The notes: a model not told the origin generated them from the letters alone. Shown: positions 27,370 to 35,616, counted from the first letter of the stretch. The stretch is 64,000 nucleotides of DNA from Rossellomorea sp. AcN35-11 (GCA_030388825.1 CP128835.1:620001-684000), one strand, 5' to 3'. Translations and numbers: made by a program.

Positions 27370-27577
27370 TTATCCAGTATGACACTCAGGTGTGCAATGA
27401 TGACAGCCGTTTACTTGATCATACGTTTCCTTTGCTTTTTGAATCGCACTTGAGCAGCTTGAGTGACCGCCAAGTTCCAATAGATTTTTTTTCGAATGGC
27501 ATGAAGTCGCAGCCTTCCATATGAACCTCATGCTCCCCATTGGACTGCTGGTTTTGATTTACATAAAATTGTGCCAT
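27370..27577 (-). CDS. Small Cys/His-rich conserved protein, frameshifted
   Basis: Short gene. The ATG at 27577 follows a perfect GGAGGAG (AAGAA spacing). It reads AQFYVNQNQQSNGEHEVHM, EGCDFMPFEK and then loses frame in a T8 run (27485-27492, plus strand). Removing one base gives KNLLELGGHSSCSSAIQ, AKETYDQVNGCHHC, TPECHTG and a TAA at 27370: 68 residues in all. The invariant pattern E-V-H-x-E-G-C, then S-C, then G-C-x-x-C, then E-C-H, is that of a family of tiny conserved hypothetical proteins that I recall from Bacilli and Bacteroidetes. Five to six cysteines with histidines suggest metal (zinc) binding. Function unknown. Confidence 0.75.
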
Positions 27578-27699
27578 TTCTTTCTCCTCCTTTTATTGTT
27601 ATTGGCTGTATCCGCGCTTCAATGGGTATATTTCCCTTCTGACTGAGATTGAAACAAGGAAATGTGTTTTTGAGGAGGATAGCAGGGAAGAAGCCACCC

Positions 27700-27725
27700 A
27701 AAAAAAAGAGACCGTTAAGGCCTCT
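27700..27725 (-). terminator. Terminator after ywbE
   Basis: AGAGACC (27707-27713) pairs with GGCCTCT (27719-27725) with one G-U pair; on the minus strand seven to eight T follow. It lies directly after the ywbE stop. Confidence 0.8.
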
Positions 27726-27732
27726 CCTTCTC

Positions 27733-27927
27733 TTATTGTATAATGTTCTTCACCCTGCCAACCTGGCCATCCTGTAACCGGACTTTGATGCCATGGGGAT
27801 GATTGGATGAATTGGTTAAGATATCTTTCACAATCCCACGAGTGAGTTTGTTTGTTCGTTGGTCTTTTTTCAAGACGATGTCCACTTCAAGACCAGGCCT
27901 TATATTGGTACGCTGTTGTCCACTCAT
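27733..27927 (-). CDS. ywbE: YwbE family protein (DUF2196)
   Basis: A 64-residue protein nearly identical in layout to B. subtilis YwbE: QQRTNIRPGLEVDIVLKKDQ, RTNKLTRGIVKDILTNSSNH, PHGIKVRLQDGQVGRVKNI. All-beta, charged, likely a small barrel fold. Biochemical function is unknown to me. The ATG at 27927 is behind GGAG at 6 nt; the frame begins 4 codons earlier. It is the last gene of a probable rlmCD-HTH-ywbE transcript. Confidence 0.88.
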   Translation of the reverse strand: MSGQQRTNIRPGLEVDIVLKKDQRTNKLTRGIVKDILTNSSNHPHGIKVRLQDGQVGRVKNIIQ

Positions 27928-27973
27928 TGTATTCTCCATTTCTTCGGGTGATTTTTTTCCGCATCACCCAGAA

Positions 27974-28204
27974 CTAGTCTTCGTCCTTCACATCGATATC
28001 TTCAGGAATCGGCTCACTTAAATATTCAGCGAGCTGCCGCTTCATTTTCTCCATTTGCTCCAGGTGCTGATTAAATTGATCACGGTAAAGCAAATATTGT
28101 TGCCCGTCATGGACTGCCCGTATTTTCTTCTGTTGAACGAGGCTTTCGATATACGATTCAGGCAGGGACAGATATTCGGCTGTTTCTTTAATCGTCATAT
28201 ACAT
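27974..28204 (-). CDS. Small excisionase-like helix-turn-helix protein
   Basis: A 76-residue protein. The N-terminal half (MTIKETAEYLSLPESYIESLVQQKKI) is an excisionase/MerR-type helix-turn-helix (HTH_17), followed by the usual wing (RAVHDGQQYLLYRDQF). The C-terminal 30 residues are a charged helix with an acidic tail (PIPEDIDVKDED). The start follows GAGGAAG. It lies 16 nt behind rlmCD and likely shares its transcript. No phage or integrase gene is near, so a role as a small chromosomal regulator is more likely than excision. Confidence 0.8.
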   Translation of the reverse strand: MYMTIKETAEYLSLPESYIESLVQQKKIRAVHDGQQYLLYRDQFNQHLEQMEKMKRQLAEYLSEPIPEDIDVKDED

Positions 28205-28220
28205 CGGCTATCTTCCTCGC

Positions 28221-29597
28221 TCATTGTATGAACTCGATCTTTGCAACGGCTTCGCAATGCATCGTTTGGGGGAACATGTCAACAGGCTGGATTTCCGTTG
28301 CTTTGTATCCCCCATCTTCAAGAATTCTTAGATCCCGGGCAAGGGTTGCAGGGTTGCAGGATACATACACTACGCGTTTGGGCTTCATGGAAAGAATGGT
28401 ATTCAACAGGGCTTCATCACAGCCCTTTCGTGGAGGGTCCACGACAAGAACGTCAGCCTTGATCCCTTCTTTATACCAATCGGGAATGACCACTTCCGCA
28501 GGTCCTGCTTTGAATTCCACATTCTTCATACCATTCAGTGCAGCATTATGCTTCGCATCTTCTATCGCCTGCGGAACGATTTCCACTCCATAAACCTTCT
28601 TTGCTTTCTGTGCAAGGAATAAGGAGATCGTCCCAATCCCGCAATAGGCATCAATGACGGTTTCTTCTCCCTGCAGGTCCGCATACTCCAATGCTTTATC
28701 GTAGAGTACCTTGGTTTGTTCCGGATTCACCTGATAGAAGGATCTGGCAGAAATGGCGAACTTCACGTCTCCGATAAAATCGTGGATCACGCCTTCCCCC
28801 CACAGGACTTGGGTGGTGTCTCCCATGATGACGTTCGTCTTTTTAGGATTCACGTTATGAATGATGGACTTTAATCCTTCAATATTCTTAACGAGGGCTT
28901 CCACGATTGCATCCTTATGCGGAATCTCAGGTGTCCGGGTCACCAACACCACCATCACCTCACCCGTCGTATACGCCGTCCGGGTCATGATATGACGGAG
29001 CACCCCTTTATGGTTCTTTTCATCATAGGGACGGACCTTCAATCCCTGGCATATATCCTTCACATGCTGAATCACTTCATCATTTTTTTCATATTGAATG
29101 ATGCATTTATCCATATCGATGATTTCATGACTGCGCTTTTGATAAAATCCGGCTACGAACCGGCCATCCTTTTCCCCAACGGGCACTTGTGCTTTATTGC
29201 GGTAGCGCCATGGTTCTTCCATTCCAAGGACTGGGTGCACACGTATGTCATCAAGCTTACCGATCCGCTGCATGACATCACGGACATTCTTCTCTTTTGC
29301 TTTCAGCTGGCCTTCATAGGTCATGTGCTGAATCTGACATCCCCCACATTCCTTGTATATGGGGCATGGAGGATCCTGGCGAAACGGACTCTCTTTCGTC
29401 CGTTCTGTCAGCTTTCCAAAGCCATAGCCTTTGCTTGATTTGACGACTTTCACAATGCCCTCTTCCCCAGGAAGTGCATCGGGAACGAATAAAGGGTATC
29501 CGTCCACTTTCATCACACCATTCCCGTCATGGGTCAGGTCTTCAAATACCGCTTCATCTATATAATCATTTTTTTGAACGGGTGCTTTTTTACTCAC
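28221..29597 (-). CDS. rlmCD: 23S rRNA (uracil-5-)-methyltransferase RlmCD (YefA)
   Basis: A 458-residue RumA-type RNA methyltransferase. TRAM domain at residues about 8-66 ([20 protein letters not shown]), iron-sulphur cluster cysteines [10 protein letters not shown] (about 78-87), then a SAM-dependent methyltransferase domain with [36 protein letters not shown] and the catalytic loop [13 protein letters not shown]. In B. subtilis the corresponding enzyme YefA methylates two uridines of 23S rRNA. GTG start at 29597 behind AAAGGAAG. Gene order next to dgkB (here separated by accessory genes) matches the B. subtilis yerQ-yefA order. Confidence 0.93.
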   Translation of the reverse strand: MSKKAPVQKNDYIDEAVFEDLTHDGNGVMKVDGYPLFVPDALPGEEGIVKVVKSSKGYGFGKLTERTKESPFRQDPPCPIYKECGGCQIQHMTYEGQLKAKEKNVRDVMQRIGKLDDIRVHPVLGMEEPWRYRNKAQVPVGEKDGRFVAGFYQKRSHEIIDMDKCIIQYEKNDEVIQHVKDICQGLKVRPYDEKNHKGVLRHIMTRTAYTTGEVMVVLVTRTPEIPHKDAIVEALVKNIEGLKSIIHNVNPKKTNVIMGDTTQVLWGEGVIHDFIGDVKFAISARSFYQVNPEQTKVLYDKALEYADLQGEETVIDAYCGIGTISLFLAQKAKKVYGVEIVPQAIEDAKHNAALNGMKNVEFKAGPAEVVIPDWYKEGIKADVLVVDPPRKGCDEALLNTILSMKPKRVVYVSCNPATLARDLRILEDGGYKATEIQPVDMFPQTMHCEAVAKIEFIQ

Positions 29598-29675
29598 GTA
29601 TATCTTCCTTTACGAATTCCTTTTTGAGACTCTACTGATTGTACCATAAATGAAGGGGGAGAATGAAATGGTTGG

Positions 29676-29687
29676 AGGTCCGTCCCC
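29676..29687. repeat. Lone GGTCCGTCCC arm
   Basis: AGGTCCGTCCCC in the 136-nt gap upstream of rlmCD. No matching inverted arm within reach. Member of the dispersed family described in the findings. Confidence 0.75.
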
Positions 29688-29733
29688 AGTGTATGAAAAA
29701 CCATCGAACCCAAAGGGACGATGGTTTTCTCTT

Positions 29734-30105
29734 TCATGGTGAGGGGATGTCTCTGTGGTCTGCCGCTTGGATGGACTCGATTGCCTGCTTCAGGTATAGC
29801 TTGAAGGTTCCGCCCTTTTCAATTTCGGTCTCTTCAAGAGATTCCATGATACATTTAAAATTATCGATAAGGTGATCGGATTTCATGCCCCTGCTCACCA
29901 GTATACTGTTCAACCAAAGGGCATAATCTGAAAATATCTTTGATTCACTTATATCGGCAGCTGACTCAAGGTAGTTAAAGTGATGAATATTATCTTCATA
30001 ACATTTCTTTCGGCCCGCTTCTCCGAATTTTTCATGCAGTTCCGGATAGCGGTCATACAATTTTGAAATGGATTCATCTATGACTCTTTTATACTTATTT
30101 TCCAT
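29734..30105 (-). CDS. Small all-helical protein of unknown function
   Basis: A 123-residue protein. It is almost completely alpha-helical by composition, with YDRYPELHEKFGEAGRKKC followed by DNIHHFNYLESAADISESK, FSDYALWLNSILVSRGM and a C-terminal helix. From memory this resembles the helical module that often precedes cobalamin-binding domains in sensor proteins, here occurring alone; that assignment is tentative. It is encoded directly behind an ABM-domain gene with 1-nt stop/start overlap (TGATG), so both act in one pathway. No cofactor residues can be named besides a conserved-looking His pair. Confidence 0.7.
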   Translation of the reverse strand: MENKYKRVIDESISKLYDRYPELHEKFGEAGRKKCYEDNIHHFNYLESAADISESKIFSDYALWLNSILVSRGMKSDHLIDNFKCIMESLEETEIEKGGTFKLYLKQAIESIQAADHRDIPSP

Positions 30106-30410
30106 CAGTAGGCCACCACCTTGAACCGGTGGATGGACGGGATGATGGATGCCAATTCCTGATCCGGGTATTTCTTTTCCAACTCATGAATCCGCTTATA
30201 GTCTTCACTCTGCACCCACGACATAAACTGTTCTTTCGAGTCCCATTCCATATGGACTGTCATTTCTCCCGGCTTTTTCTCGTTTTGCAACAGGAGGAAC
30301 CGTTGAAACCCATCAGCCTTGTCGACTATTCCTGAACGGGAATGGTAGATTGAAATCACTTCATCCGACTTTTCATCAGGAACTACGAACGTTGAATGTA
30401 CGATATACAT
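30105..30410 (-). CDS. Antibiotic biosynthesis monooxygenase (ABM) domain protein
   Basis: A 101-residue ferredoxin-like alpha+beta barrel protein. The ABM layout is clear: strand MYIVHSTFVVPDEKSDEVISIY, then GIVDKADGFQRFLLLQ, EMTVHMEWDSKEQFMSWVQS and a His in KRIHELEKKYP. It is related to the haem-degrading IsdG/HmoA group but the N-terminal Asn needed in IsdG is Ser here; the Trp and His are present. So haem degradation is possible but not shown. Start ATG after GAAGGGTG. It forms a two-gene unit with the helical protein downstream. Confidence 0.8.
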   Translation of the reverse strand: MYIVHSTFVVPDEKSDEVISIYHSRSGIVDKADGFQRFLLLQNEKKPGEMTVHMEWDSKEQFMSWVQSEDYKRIHELEKKYPDQELASIIPSIHRFKVVAY

Positions 30411-30735
30411 TGAAATTCACCCTTCCAGTGGCATATTGTCCGACATGCTTTTTATTCAATGTATCACAGGAACGGAGTTCTGGGGAATACAAAATTTTAC
30501 ATGATGAACGATTGAGGATCCTTTCCTCTAAAACATCTCTGCGTTATCCCATACTCTTTTTTTCAACAAGCAGAAGGCCGTATCATTCTAGGCATCCTAT
30601 AAGGACCAGGTTTTTAACAGGATCATGTAATCCTCCTTTTTCTTAGATATACTGTTAAAAGTTACCGCGTTTTATCCGATGCACAAAGGGTACAATGGTA
30701 TGTGCAACAATTCTAGAAAGAGAAGGTAGATAAAC
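30411..30735. other. Divergent intergenic region, no gene seen
   Basis: 325 nt between the divergent ABM gene and a small membrane protein gene. It holds TACAAT-like -10 sequence near 30690 for the plus-strand gene. No conserved RNA motif or supported coding frame was seen. Confidence 0.5.
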
Positions 30736-31086
30736 ATGAACCCAGACTTCTTAGTAAACCTTATCCTCGTAGGAAATGTTTTTCTTGGAGTGTTATTCGC
30801 TCTCAAGTCAAGAAGATGGTGGCTACCCTACGTCTTGATTGCCGTCACTTTTTTAACCTTGACCTTTGGATTCGGGGCCTCCCTGTTGCTTAACAAAGAA
30901 TCGATCCTTGCCCATTTATTTGTATTTGTCGTCGGGCAGCTTATTTGGGTGTTTGCGTTTGTCATAGTCGCCCACATTCTGTCCTGGATCGTGAGGAAAG
31001 TTCCTTTCCGCCACAAACAACAGATTGGATGGGGCTTCTTGATCGGATTTCCCCTGAGTTTCAGTGTATTTCTGTTAGTGAACTGA
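30736..31086 (+). CDS. Four-helix small membrane protein, unknown
   Basis: A 116-residue protein with four hydrophobic segments: LVNLILVGNVFLGVLFAL, WWLPYVLIAVTFLTLTFGF, HLFVFVVGQLIWVFAFVIVA and GWGFLIGFPLSFSVFLLV. Basic residues between helices (KSRRWW, RKVPFRHKQQ) suggest an N-out or N-in topology with two cytoplasmic positive loops. I do not recognise the family. GAGAAGG is positioned 8-10 nt before the ATG. A bidirectional terminator follows, shared with dgkB. Confidence 0.65.
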   Translation: MNPDFLVNLILVGNVFLGVLFALKSRRWWLPYVLIAVTFLTLTFGFGASLLLNKESILAHLFVFVVGQLIWVFAFVIVAHILSWIVRKVPFRHKQQIGWGFLIGFPLSFSVFLLVN

Positions 31087-31137
31087 GGGTATTGTTAAAT
31101 ACACGCCGGTACGGAATACAAAACTTCACAAGCATAT

Positions 31138-31175
31138 AAAAAAGGAATGCCATAACCCCTGTGGCATTCCTTTTT
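31138..31175. terminator. Bidirectional terminator between convergent genes
   Basis: AAAGGAATGCCA (31141-31152) pairs with TGGCATTCCTTT (31162-31173 region), with A- and T-runs on the flanks. It serves the membrane protein gene (+) and dgkB (-). Confidence 0.88.
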
Positions 31176-31180
31176 CATCA

Positions 31181-32095
31181 CTATTCAGCTATATCTTCCG
31201 GACGGATTTTATCTAGTGGGACAAATACCTGCAGATGGCGGTACAGATTTTCAAATTCTGCAGGAAGGACTCCTCCAAGCTCTCCATCTACATTCAGCTG
31301 TACCTTATCTTTCGCTTTGATCTTGATTCGGTTGGCCTTAGTATAAATGACATTCGGATCATTTACGTGCTCACCGCGGACAGCCAAAGTCGCAATCCGG
31401 ATAAACTCAGCCAGATTCGTCTTCTTTAAAATGAGAAGAGAAAACAGACCGTCATTAATCGAAGCATCGGGAGCCAATTTTTCGAAGCCTCCAACCGAGT
31501 TCGTCAATCCAATGAGGAATAGCATCGCTTCTCCTTCGAACAGCTTTCCATCATACTCGATGGAAACATCAGTCGGCTTGATGGATGGAAGCATTTCAAT
31601 CCCTTTAAGATAGTAGGCCAGCTGTCCTATCATCGTCTTAAGCTTACTTGGAACTTCATAGGTTAACTCGGTGATTCTTCCCCCACCGGCTATATTGATG
31701 AAGTAGCGCTCGTTCATCCGCCCGATATCGACAGGAATCGAATCACCTTTTGTGATGATATCAATGGCAGAGCCGATGTCCCTAGGAATGTGCAGAGCAC
31801 GGGCAAAGTCATTGGTCGTACCCATTGGCACAATTCCAAGCTTCGGCCGGTAGTCCTGCTCAGCCAGTCCGTTGACTACTTCATTCAGAGTCCCGTCTCC
31901 ACCTGCAGCCACTACGACATCATACTTGCGTTCTACTGCAATGCGGGCCGCTTCCGTTGCATCGCCTTCACAAATGGTTGCGTGTACGGACGTTTCATAT
32001 CCTGCCTGTTCCAATTTAATTAATACTTCTGCAAGGTGCTTTTTGAATAGCTCACGTCCAGAAGTAGGATTATAAATAATTCTTGCTCGTTTCAT
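31181..32095 (-). CDS. dgkB: Diacylglycerol kinase DgkB (YerQ)
   Basis: A 304-residue soluble lipid kinase that phosphorylates diacylglycerol released in lipoteichoic acid synthesis, feeding it back into phosphatidic acid. The N-terminal DAGK catalytic domain has IYNPTSGRELFKKHL, VVVAAGGDGTLNEVVNGLA (GGDGT nucleotide loop) and LGIVPMGTTNDFARAL; the C-terminal lobe has DIGRMNERYFINIAGGG, SINDGLFSLLI and LNVDGELGGVLPAEF. In B. subtilis the gene follows gatB; here about 7 kb of accessory genes separate them. ATG behind AGGATGATGGGG-like purine stretch. Confidence 0.94.
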   Translation of the reverse strand: MKRARIIYNPTSGRELFKKHLAEVLIKLEQAGYETSVHATICEGDATEAARIAVERKYDVVVAAGGDGTLNEVVNGLAEQDYRPKLGIVPMGTTNDFARALHIPRDIGSAIDIITKGDSIPVDIGRMNERYFINIAGGGRITELTYEVPSKLKTMIGQLAYYLKGIEMLPSIKPTDVSIEYDGKLFEGEAMLFLIGLTNSVGGFEKLAPDASINDGLFSLLILKKTNLAEFIRIATLAVRGEHVNDPNVIYTKANRIKIKAKDKVQLNVDGELGGVLPAEFENLYRHLQVFVPLDKIRPEDIAE

Positions 32096-32373
32096 ACCCC
32101 ATCATCCTAATCTGTATTAATTCCGAAACTCGTCCTTCTATATACCATCTTATAACATCATATACCAATCATTTTTTTTCATGCAATATTCGTCCCGGCA
32201 GGCTGTTTTATAAGAAAGCATCTACCGGTCAATATCATAACTCTTTTCACGGAAAAAATCTAATGAAAATTAAAAATCAGCCTGCTCTATCCAATGGGTA
32301 TTGTTACAAAAAATACATAAATCCAGATTTTCCCTCGTACTGTTTATAGATTACTAATCATGGGGGTGCTCGA

Positions 32374-32829
32374 ATGGATTGGTTGATTCTTTCACATGTG
32401 CTGTCGGCCATTATTGGAGTTGGTCCTACATTCTTTGCTCATGTTTTGACACGTCCTGACCAAACCGTTGAACAATTAAAGGTGACGACGGAATTGAATA
32501 GACGATTGGAGTACTTCCCTAAAATCGGAGGAAGTATCGCCGTTTTAACGGGCTTCATCCTTTTTTTCACAGGGGACTATGGCCATTTTACACAGTTGTG
32601 GATCCTTGGGTCCGTCATCCTTTATATTCTCATTCAGCTCATTGTCATCGCCTTAATCACACCTGCCTCTAAAAAAATCAACAAATGGGTATCTTTACCG
32701 GAGCATGAACATCTTACAGGTGCGCCTCCAGAAGAAATCCAGCGTTATATAGTGATCATCCAGCGCTACTTTTATCTTGCTTCCTCTCTTGGTGTGCTCT
32801 TATTCATATTGATGATCTTGAAGCCTTGA
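32374..32829 (+). CDS. DUF2269 family membrane protein
   Basis: A 151-residue four-helix membrane protein: LILSHVLSAIIGVGPTFFAHVL, IAVLTGFILFFTGDYGHF, LWILGSVILYILIQLIVIALI and ASSLGVLLFILMILK. The pattern H-V-x-S-A-I-x-x-x-G and a cytosolic loop rich in charged residues fits the DUF2269 group, of unknown function. ATG at 32374 with GGGGGTG upstream. It is the only plus-strand gene in a minus-strand stretch and has no visible operon partner. Confidence 0.75.
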   Translation: MDWLILSHVLSAIIGVGPTFFAHVLTRPDQTVEQLKVTTELNRRLEYFPKIGGSIAVLTGFILFFTGDYGHFTQLWILGSVILYILIQLIVIALITPASKKINKWVSLPEHEHLTGAPPEEIQRYIVIIQRYFYLASSLGVLLFILMILKP

Positions 32830-33006
32830 TGAGGGGGGAACTGAGGGAAGTCTCTGCCTCACAGAGGTATATTTCCTTCTGAATGGATGGTTATGTTTTG
32901 ATCTGCTTCAAACGGTTTATTGTGCCTTTACGCAGTTATTTGGGCCACATGAACTCCGCCGCGTATTAAACAGGTACACGCCCTCTGCCCATCCGGAAAT
33001 ACAACA

Positions 33007-33047
33007 ATAAAAAACCACCCAGAATATCAACCCGATATTCTGGATGG
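33007..33047 (-). terminator. Terminator after the N-acetyltransferase operon
   Basis: A 14-bp stem (33015-33028 with 33034-33047, one G-U), loop AACCC, followed on the minus strand by TTTTTTATTG. It begins right at the stop of the gene at 33049. Confidence 0.9.
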
Positions 33048-33048
33048 C

Positions 33049-33856
33049 TTATGGGAACAGCTTGATATTCCGCTGTTGTAAAAACTGGATGGACTCCTGA
33101 AGGGACGAAGAATCAAAGTGATAGACTTCTCTTACGATATCTTTCCATTTCTCAAGATCTTTCATCTGATACTCCCGGATGTTTCGATAGGTCATCACTT
33201 TCAAGGTCTCATTGCGCAGGAAGTAGCACTGATTGCCCTGGAAACGGACTGCGGTGATTCTTCTCATCGTAATGTTCTCATCAGAATCCAAATAGGATGC
33301 TTCTATATCCGCTTCCAGTTCTTCTTCCTCCAATGGATTCCACTCAATGGTTTTCTTCACGAAGGATTTACCATTTGAGCGTCGATCCACTTCAAATTCA
33401 CGGATGTCTTTCTGGGTGAAGATGATTTCTTCCCCGAAACCATGAAGAAGATGCCTCTGTCTCGCCTCGAGCTCCACGGGCTTCATGATCGGTGAACCGT
33501 ATCCAACGTCTACATATAGTTTCCGATCATCGATGGTGACCATCAAACCTAGATGCCCCGGCTGTACTCTGACAAATTGACACTTGAATCCCAATGTCTT
33601 CAGCAGTCTGCCAAAGTTAATATTCAAGGTGAAACAGGTGCCTCCCCATCCCTTGGAGTGGAGGTTCTCTGCAAAGGTATCCAACGAAGGCACAAACGAG
33701 TCTCCTTGTGAGAAGTAATAAAATTTACTGAAGGTCTCATAGGGAATTCTGATCAAGTGCTGCTGGATAAGCCTTTGCAAATAGTTCAATGTAGGGGGGC
33801 TCTATTTCCATATTAAAATAGTTTACATATTTTATTGCTGCTTCCAATCCGATCAC
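33049..33856 (-). CDS. Arylamine N-acetyltransferase, frameshifted near the start
   Basis: NAT-family enzyme, transferring an acetyl group from acetyl-CoA to arylamines via a cysteine. The open frame from a TTG at 33789 lacks the usual N terminus. Removing one base from the G6 run at 33794-33799 joins it to VIGLEAAIKYVNYFNMEIEP, starting at GTG 33856, only 5 nt after the methyltransferase stop, and yields a 268-residue protein of normal NAT length. Catalytic triad in reconstructed numbering: Cys74 (KGWGGTCFTLN), His101 (PGHLGLM), Asp116 (YVDVGYGSP). The RGGxC motif is WGGTC here. In an operon with the upstream methyltransferase. The indel is probably a read error. Confidence 0.83.
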
Positions 33857-33861
33857 TCTTT

Positions 33862-34638
33862 CTAGTTTTTCATCACGCAGACTGTAAATTGGTGCTGAAG
33901 AGTAAACTCTTGAAGAGCATGATAACGCCCGGACAGGAACGTATGTAAAGATTGCAGTATTGTCTCCTTCTCACTGTCTTCTACATGAGAGAACCAGGAC
34001 AGGGAGCCTACACGCTCGCACCAGGACTGTATCGTAAAGTCGACTGGGTAATGAAATGTATAAAAATCCTTCAAGTTAAAGCCGGTTTCCTGCCATTCTA
34101 CCAGCCAGTCCACTGGAAATCCATTCAATTGATTCCCTTCGGCCTTTGATCCGGGAGGGAACATATCAATATATTCTTCTAAGAAAGCGATTGTGTCCTT
34201 TACCACTTCATGATGTGAAAGGAAATGGGAGTCACTCACAATGAATGTTCCGTTTTCCTTTAAGATCCGCTTCATTTCAACTACCGCCCTTGGACGGTCG
34301 AATAAATGCCAGCTTCTATGGACCATGGTGATATCATAGGATTGATCTGGCAAATTGGTCGATTCAGCTGTTCCTGAAAGATATGGGATATCCAGGTAGA
34401 GCTTACTCTCAATATTTTGTGCCGTTTTTATAAGCTCAATCGATGGTTCAACCCCGATAACCTCGGCTCTGCGCTTGTGAAGCTTCCGCGTCATGGCACC
34501 CGTTCCGGATCCGATTTCAGCCACTCTCTTGCCTTCCCACACAATTCCCCTTACTCTTAACGTATCAAAAAACTGATGTGGTATATCATCACAAGACGCA
34601 GCACGACGGGAGGCCACATTCCCCAAATTAACTTCCAT
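33862..34638 (-). CDS. Class I SAM-dependent methyltransferase
   Basis: A 258-residue Rossmann-fold methyltransferase (Methyltransf_11). Motif I VAEIGSGTGAMTRKL (about 39-53), acidic motif II EVIGVEPS (about 60-67), motif III-like YLSGTAESTNLPDQSYDITMVHR and motif VI MKRILKENGTFIVSDSHF. After that comes a family-specific C-terminal half ending in HQFTVCVMKN. Substrate cannot be told; small-molecule methylation is likely by resemblance to UbiE/BioC-type enzymes. ATG behind GGGGAAGAG. The downstream N-acetyltransferase gene begins within 6 nt, suggesting they act on the same small molecules. Confidence 0.85.
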   Translation of the reverse strand: MEVNLGNVASRRAASCDDIPHQFFDTLRVRGIVWEGKRVAEIGSGTGAMTRKLHKRRAEVIGVEPSIELIKTAQNIESKLYLDIPYLSGTAESTNLPDQSYDITMVHRSWHLFDRPRAVVEMKRILKENGTFIVSDSHFLSHHEVVKDTIAFLEEYIDMFPPGSKAEGNQLNGFPVDWLVEWQETGFNLKDFYTFHYPVDFTIQSWCERVGSLSWFSHVEDSEKETILQSLHTFLSGRYHALQEFTLQHQFTVCVMKN

Positions 34639-34779
34639 TTACACTCTTCCCCTATCATAATTGATTTTCCCACACATACACGTTACGATTTCATGTCAAC
34701 TCCATCACAATCCATAGGCAACAACATACCTACTACATTCTGTATCCACCCCTCAAACTCCTGCTCATTCACGGATAGA

Positions 34780-34790
34780 GGGACGGACCT
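34780..34790. repeat. GGGACGGACCT arm
   Basis: Lone arm of the dispersed GGTCCGTCCC family, orientation opposite to the arm at 34946. Confidence 0.75.
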
Positions 34791-34945
34791 TGTAAATTTT
34801 TATATTGTTATAGTTAAATAGTTGGTGAATCCTTCCTTACTCTAAGGAATTATCCTGTTTTGCTGGGTTGTAAACCTTTAGATAAATTATATTTCTATCA
34901 TTTGATAAGGGAAATGGGAAAGAGGAAGAGAGCCATAAGGTACAG

Positions 34946-34957
34946 AGGTCCGTCCCC
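34946..34957. repeat. AGGTCCGTCCCC arm
   Basis: Second arm in the same gap; with 34780 it could bracket a 155-nt insertion or a long-range stem. Confidence 0.75.
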
Positions 34958-34975
34958 AATAAAAACTCCAATAAA

Positions 34976-35006
34976 AAAACGGTCATTAGACATGACCGTT
35001 TGAGAT
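34976..35006 (-). terminator. Terminator after the XRE-type regulator
   Basis: AAACGGTCAT (about 34977-34986) pairs perfectly with ATGACCGTTT (about 34992-35001), followed by TTTTTT on the minus strand, directly behind the stop at 35017. Confidence 0.85.
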
Positions 35007-35016
35007 GTAATGATCG

Positions 35017-35397
35017 TTAGTTGCTTGTTCCAGCTGCGATCCGCTTTACGTTTTCTTCGGCGGTTCTGGTCAGGTCTGGAGTGAATCCGTTTTTCATTCG
35101 ATTGTTTTCTTCTTTGAAGTAGGCTAGAACTTCTTCGTCAAATTCTACTTCAATGAGATCACGAATGTCTGTAATTCTAAGGGCGATCATAATGGAAACA
35201 AGATGAGCCACGGTTAAGGATTTCTTCTTGAAATTCACTAGCTCATTAATCGTCGCCACTCTTAACCCTGTCAAGCGATGAAGATCGCCTTGTGTCAATC
35301 CTCGTTCACGCAGGATTTCTCCCAATTTAATGTGAATTTTATGGGGAAATTTATTCAGTGCTTCAATTACAATGGTGTTTGTCTTTTGGTGAATCAT
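35017..35397 (-). CDS. XRE/Cro-type helix-turn-helix regulator
   Basis: A 126-residue protein. Residues about 23-85 form a Cro/C1-type helix-turn-helix (KLGEILRERGLTQGDLHRLT, GLRVATINELVNFKKKSL, TVAHLVSIMIALRITDIRDLIEVE; HTH_26-like). The C-terminal 40 residues are charged (EEVLAYFKEENNRMKNGFTPDLT). ATG follows GGAG. A possible short frame (35363-35554) overlaps its start. Targets are unknown. Not part of a prophage. Confidence 0.8.
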   Translation of the reverse strand: MIHQKTNTIVIEALNKFPHKIHIKLGEILRERGLTQGDLHRLTGLRVATINELVNFKKKSLTVAHLVSIMIALRITDIRDLIEVEFDEEVLAYFKEENNRMKNGFTPDLTRTAEENVKRIAAGTSN

Positions 35398-35554
35398 GAT
35401 GCTTCAACTCCTCATCATATACAATAGTAACGCGAATTCCGTCATTCGTGAACCGGGAAAACCTTCCATGGTAACGGGTAGTTTTTACCATTCTATTTTG
35501 AGTGAGGGTGAAGACATGTCCGACTCTTGCACAAGACTGTTTTGTTGCAGTCAT
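35363..35554 (-). CDS. Possible small gene overlapping the XRE start
   Basis: 63 codons from ATG at 35554, or 42 from an internal ATG (MVKTTRYHGR). The sequence FTNDGIRVTIVYDEELKHHD looks protein-like with beta-strand character, and its end overlaps the XRE start by 35 nt, as often in tiny regulator pairs. No good ribosome binding site is visible and I do not recognise the product, so it may be a chance frame. Confidence 0.25.
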   Translation of the reverse strand: MTATKQSCARVGHVFTLTQNRMVKTTRYHGRFSRFTNDGIRVTIVYDEELKHHDSPKDKHHCN

Positions 35555-35616
35555 TGCCGCTTTTATACTATCGACATAACTAGAGTATGCAAATCCATCC
35601 GATGCTCTCCGCTATT

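Larger units (their letters stand above)
34639..35016. other. Intergenic region with two opposed repeat arms and a terminator
   Basis: 378 nt without a supported gene. Contains a GGGACGGACCT arm (34780-34790), its complement GGTCCGTCCCC (34947-34957) 156 nt away in inverted orientation, and the terminator of the XRE gene. Confidence 0.7.

Noticed and set aside
27974-28204. Phage excisionase as a hint of a mobile element
   Set aside because: No integrase, attachment site or phage gene nearby; the gene sits in a housekeeping operon with rlmCD and ywbE.
30350-30646. 98-codon plus-strand frame opposite the ABM gene
   Set aside because: Antisense to a clear ABM gene and runs through intergenic DNA without coding signals.
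32083-32349. 88-codon plus-strand frame ahead of the DUF2269 gene
   Set aside because: Starts inside dgkB, lacks a ribosome binding site and covers the promoter of the next gene.
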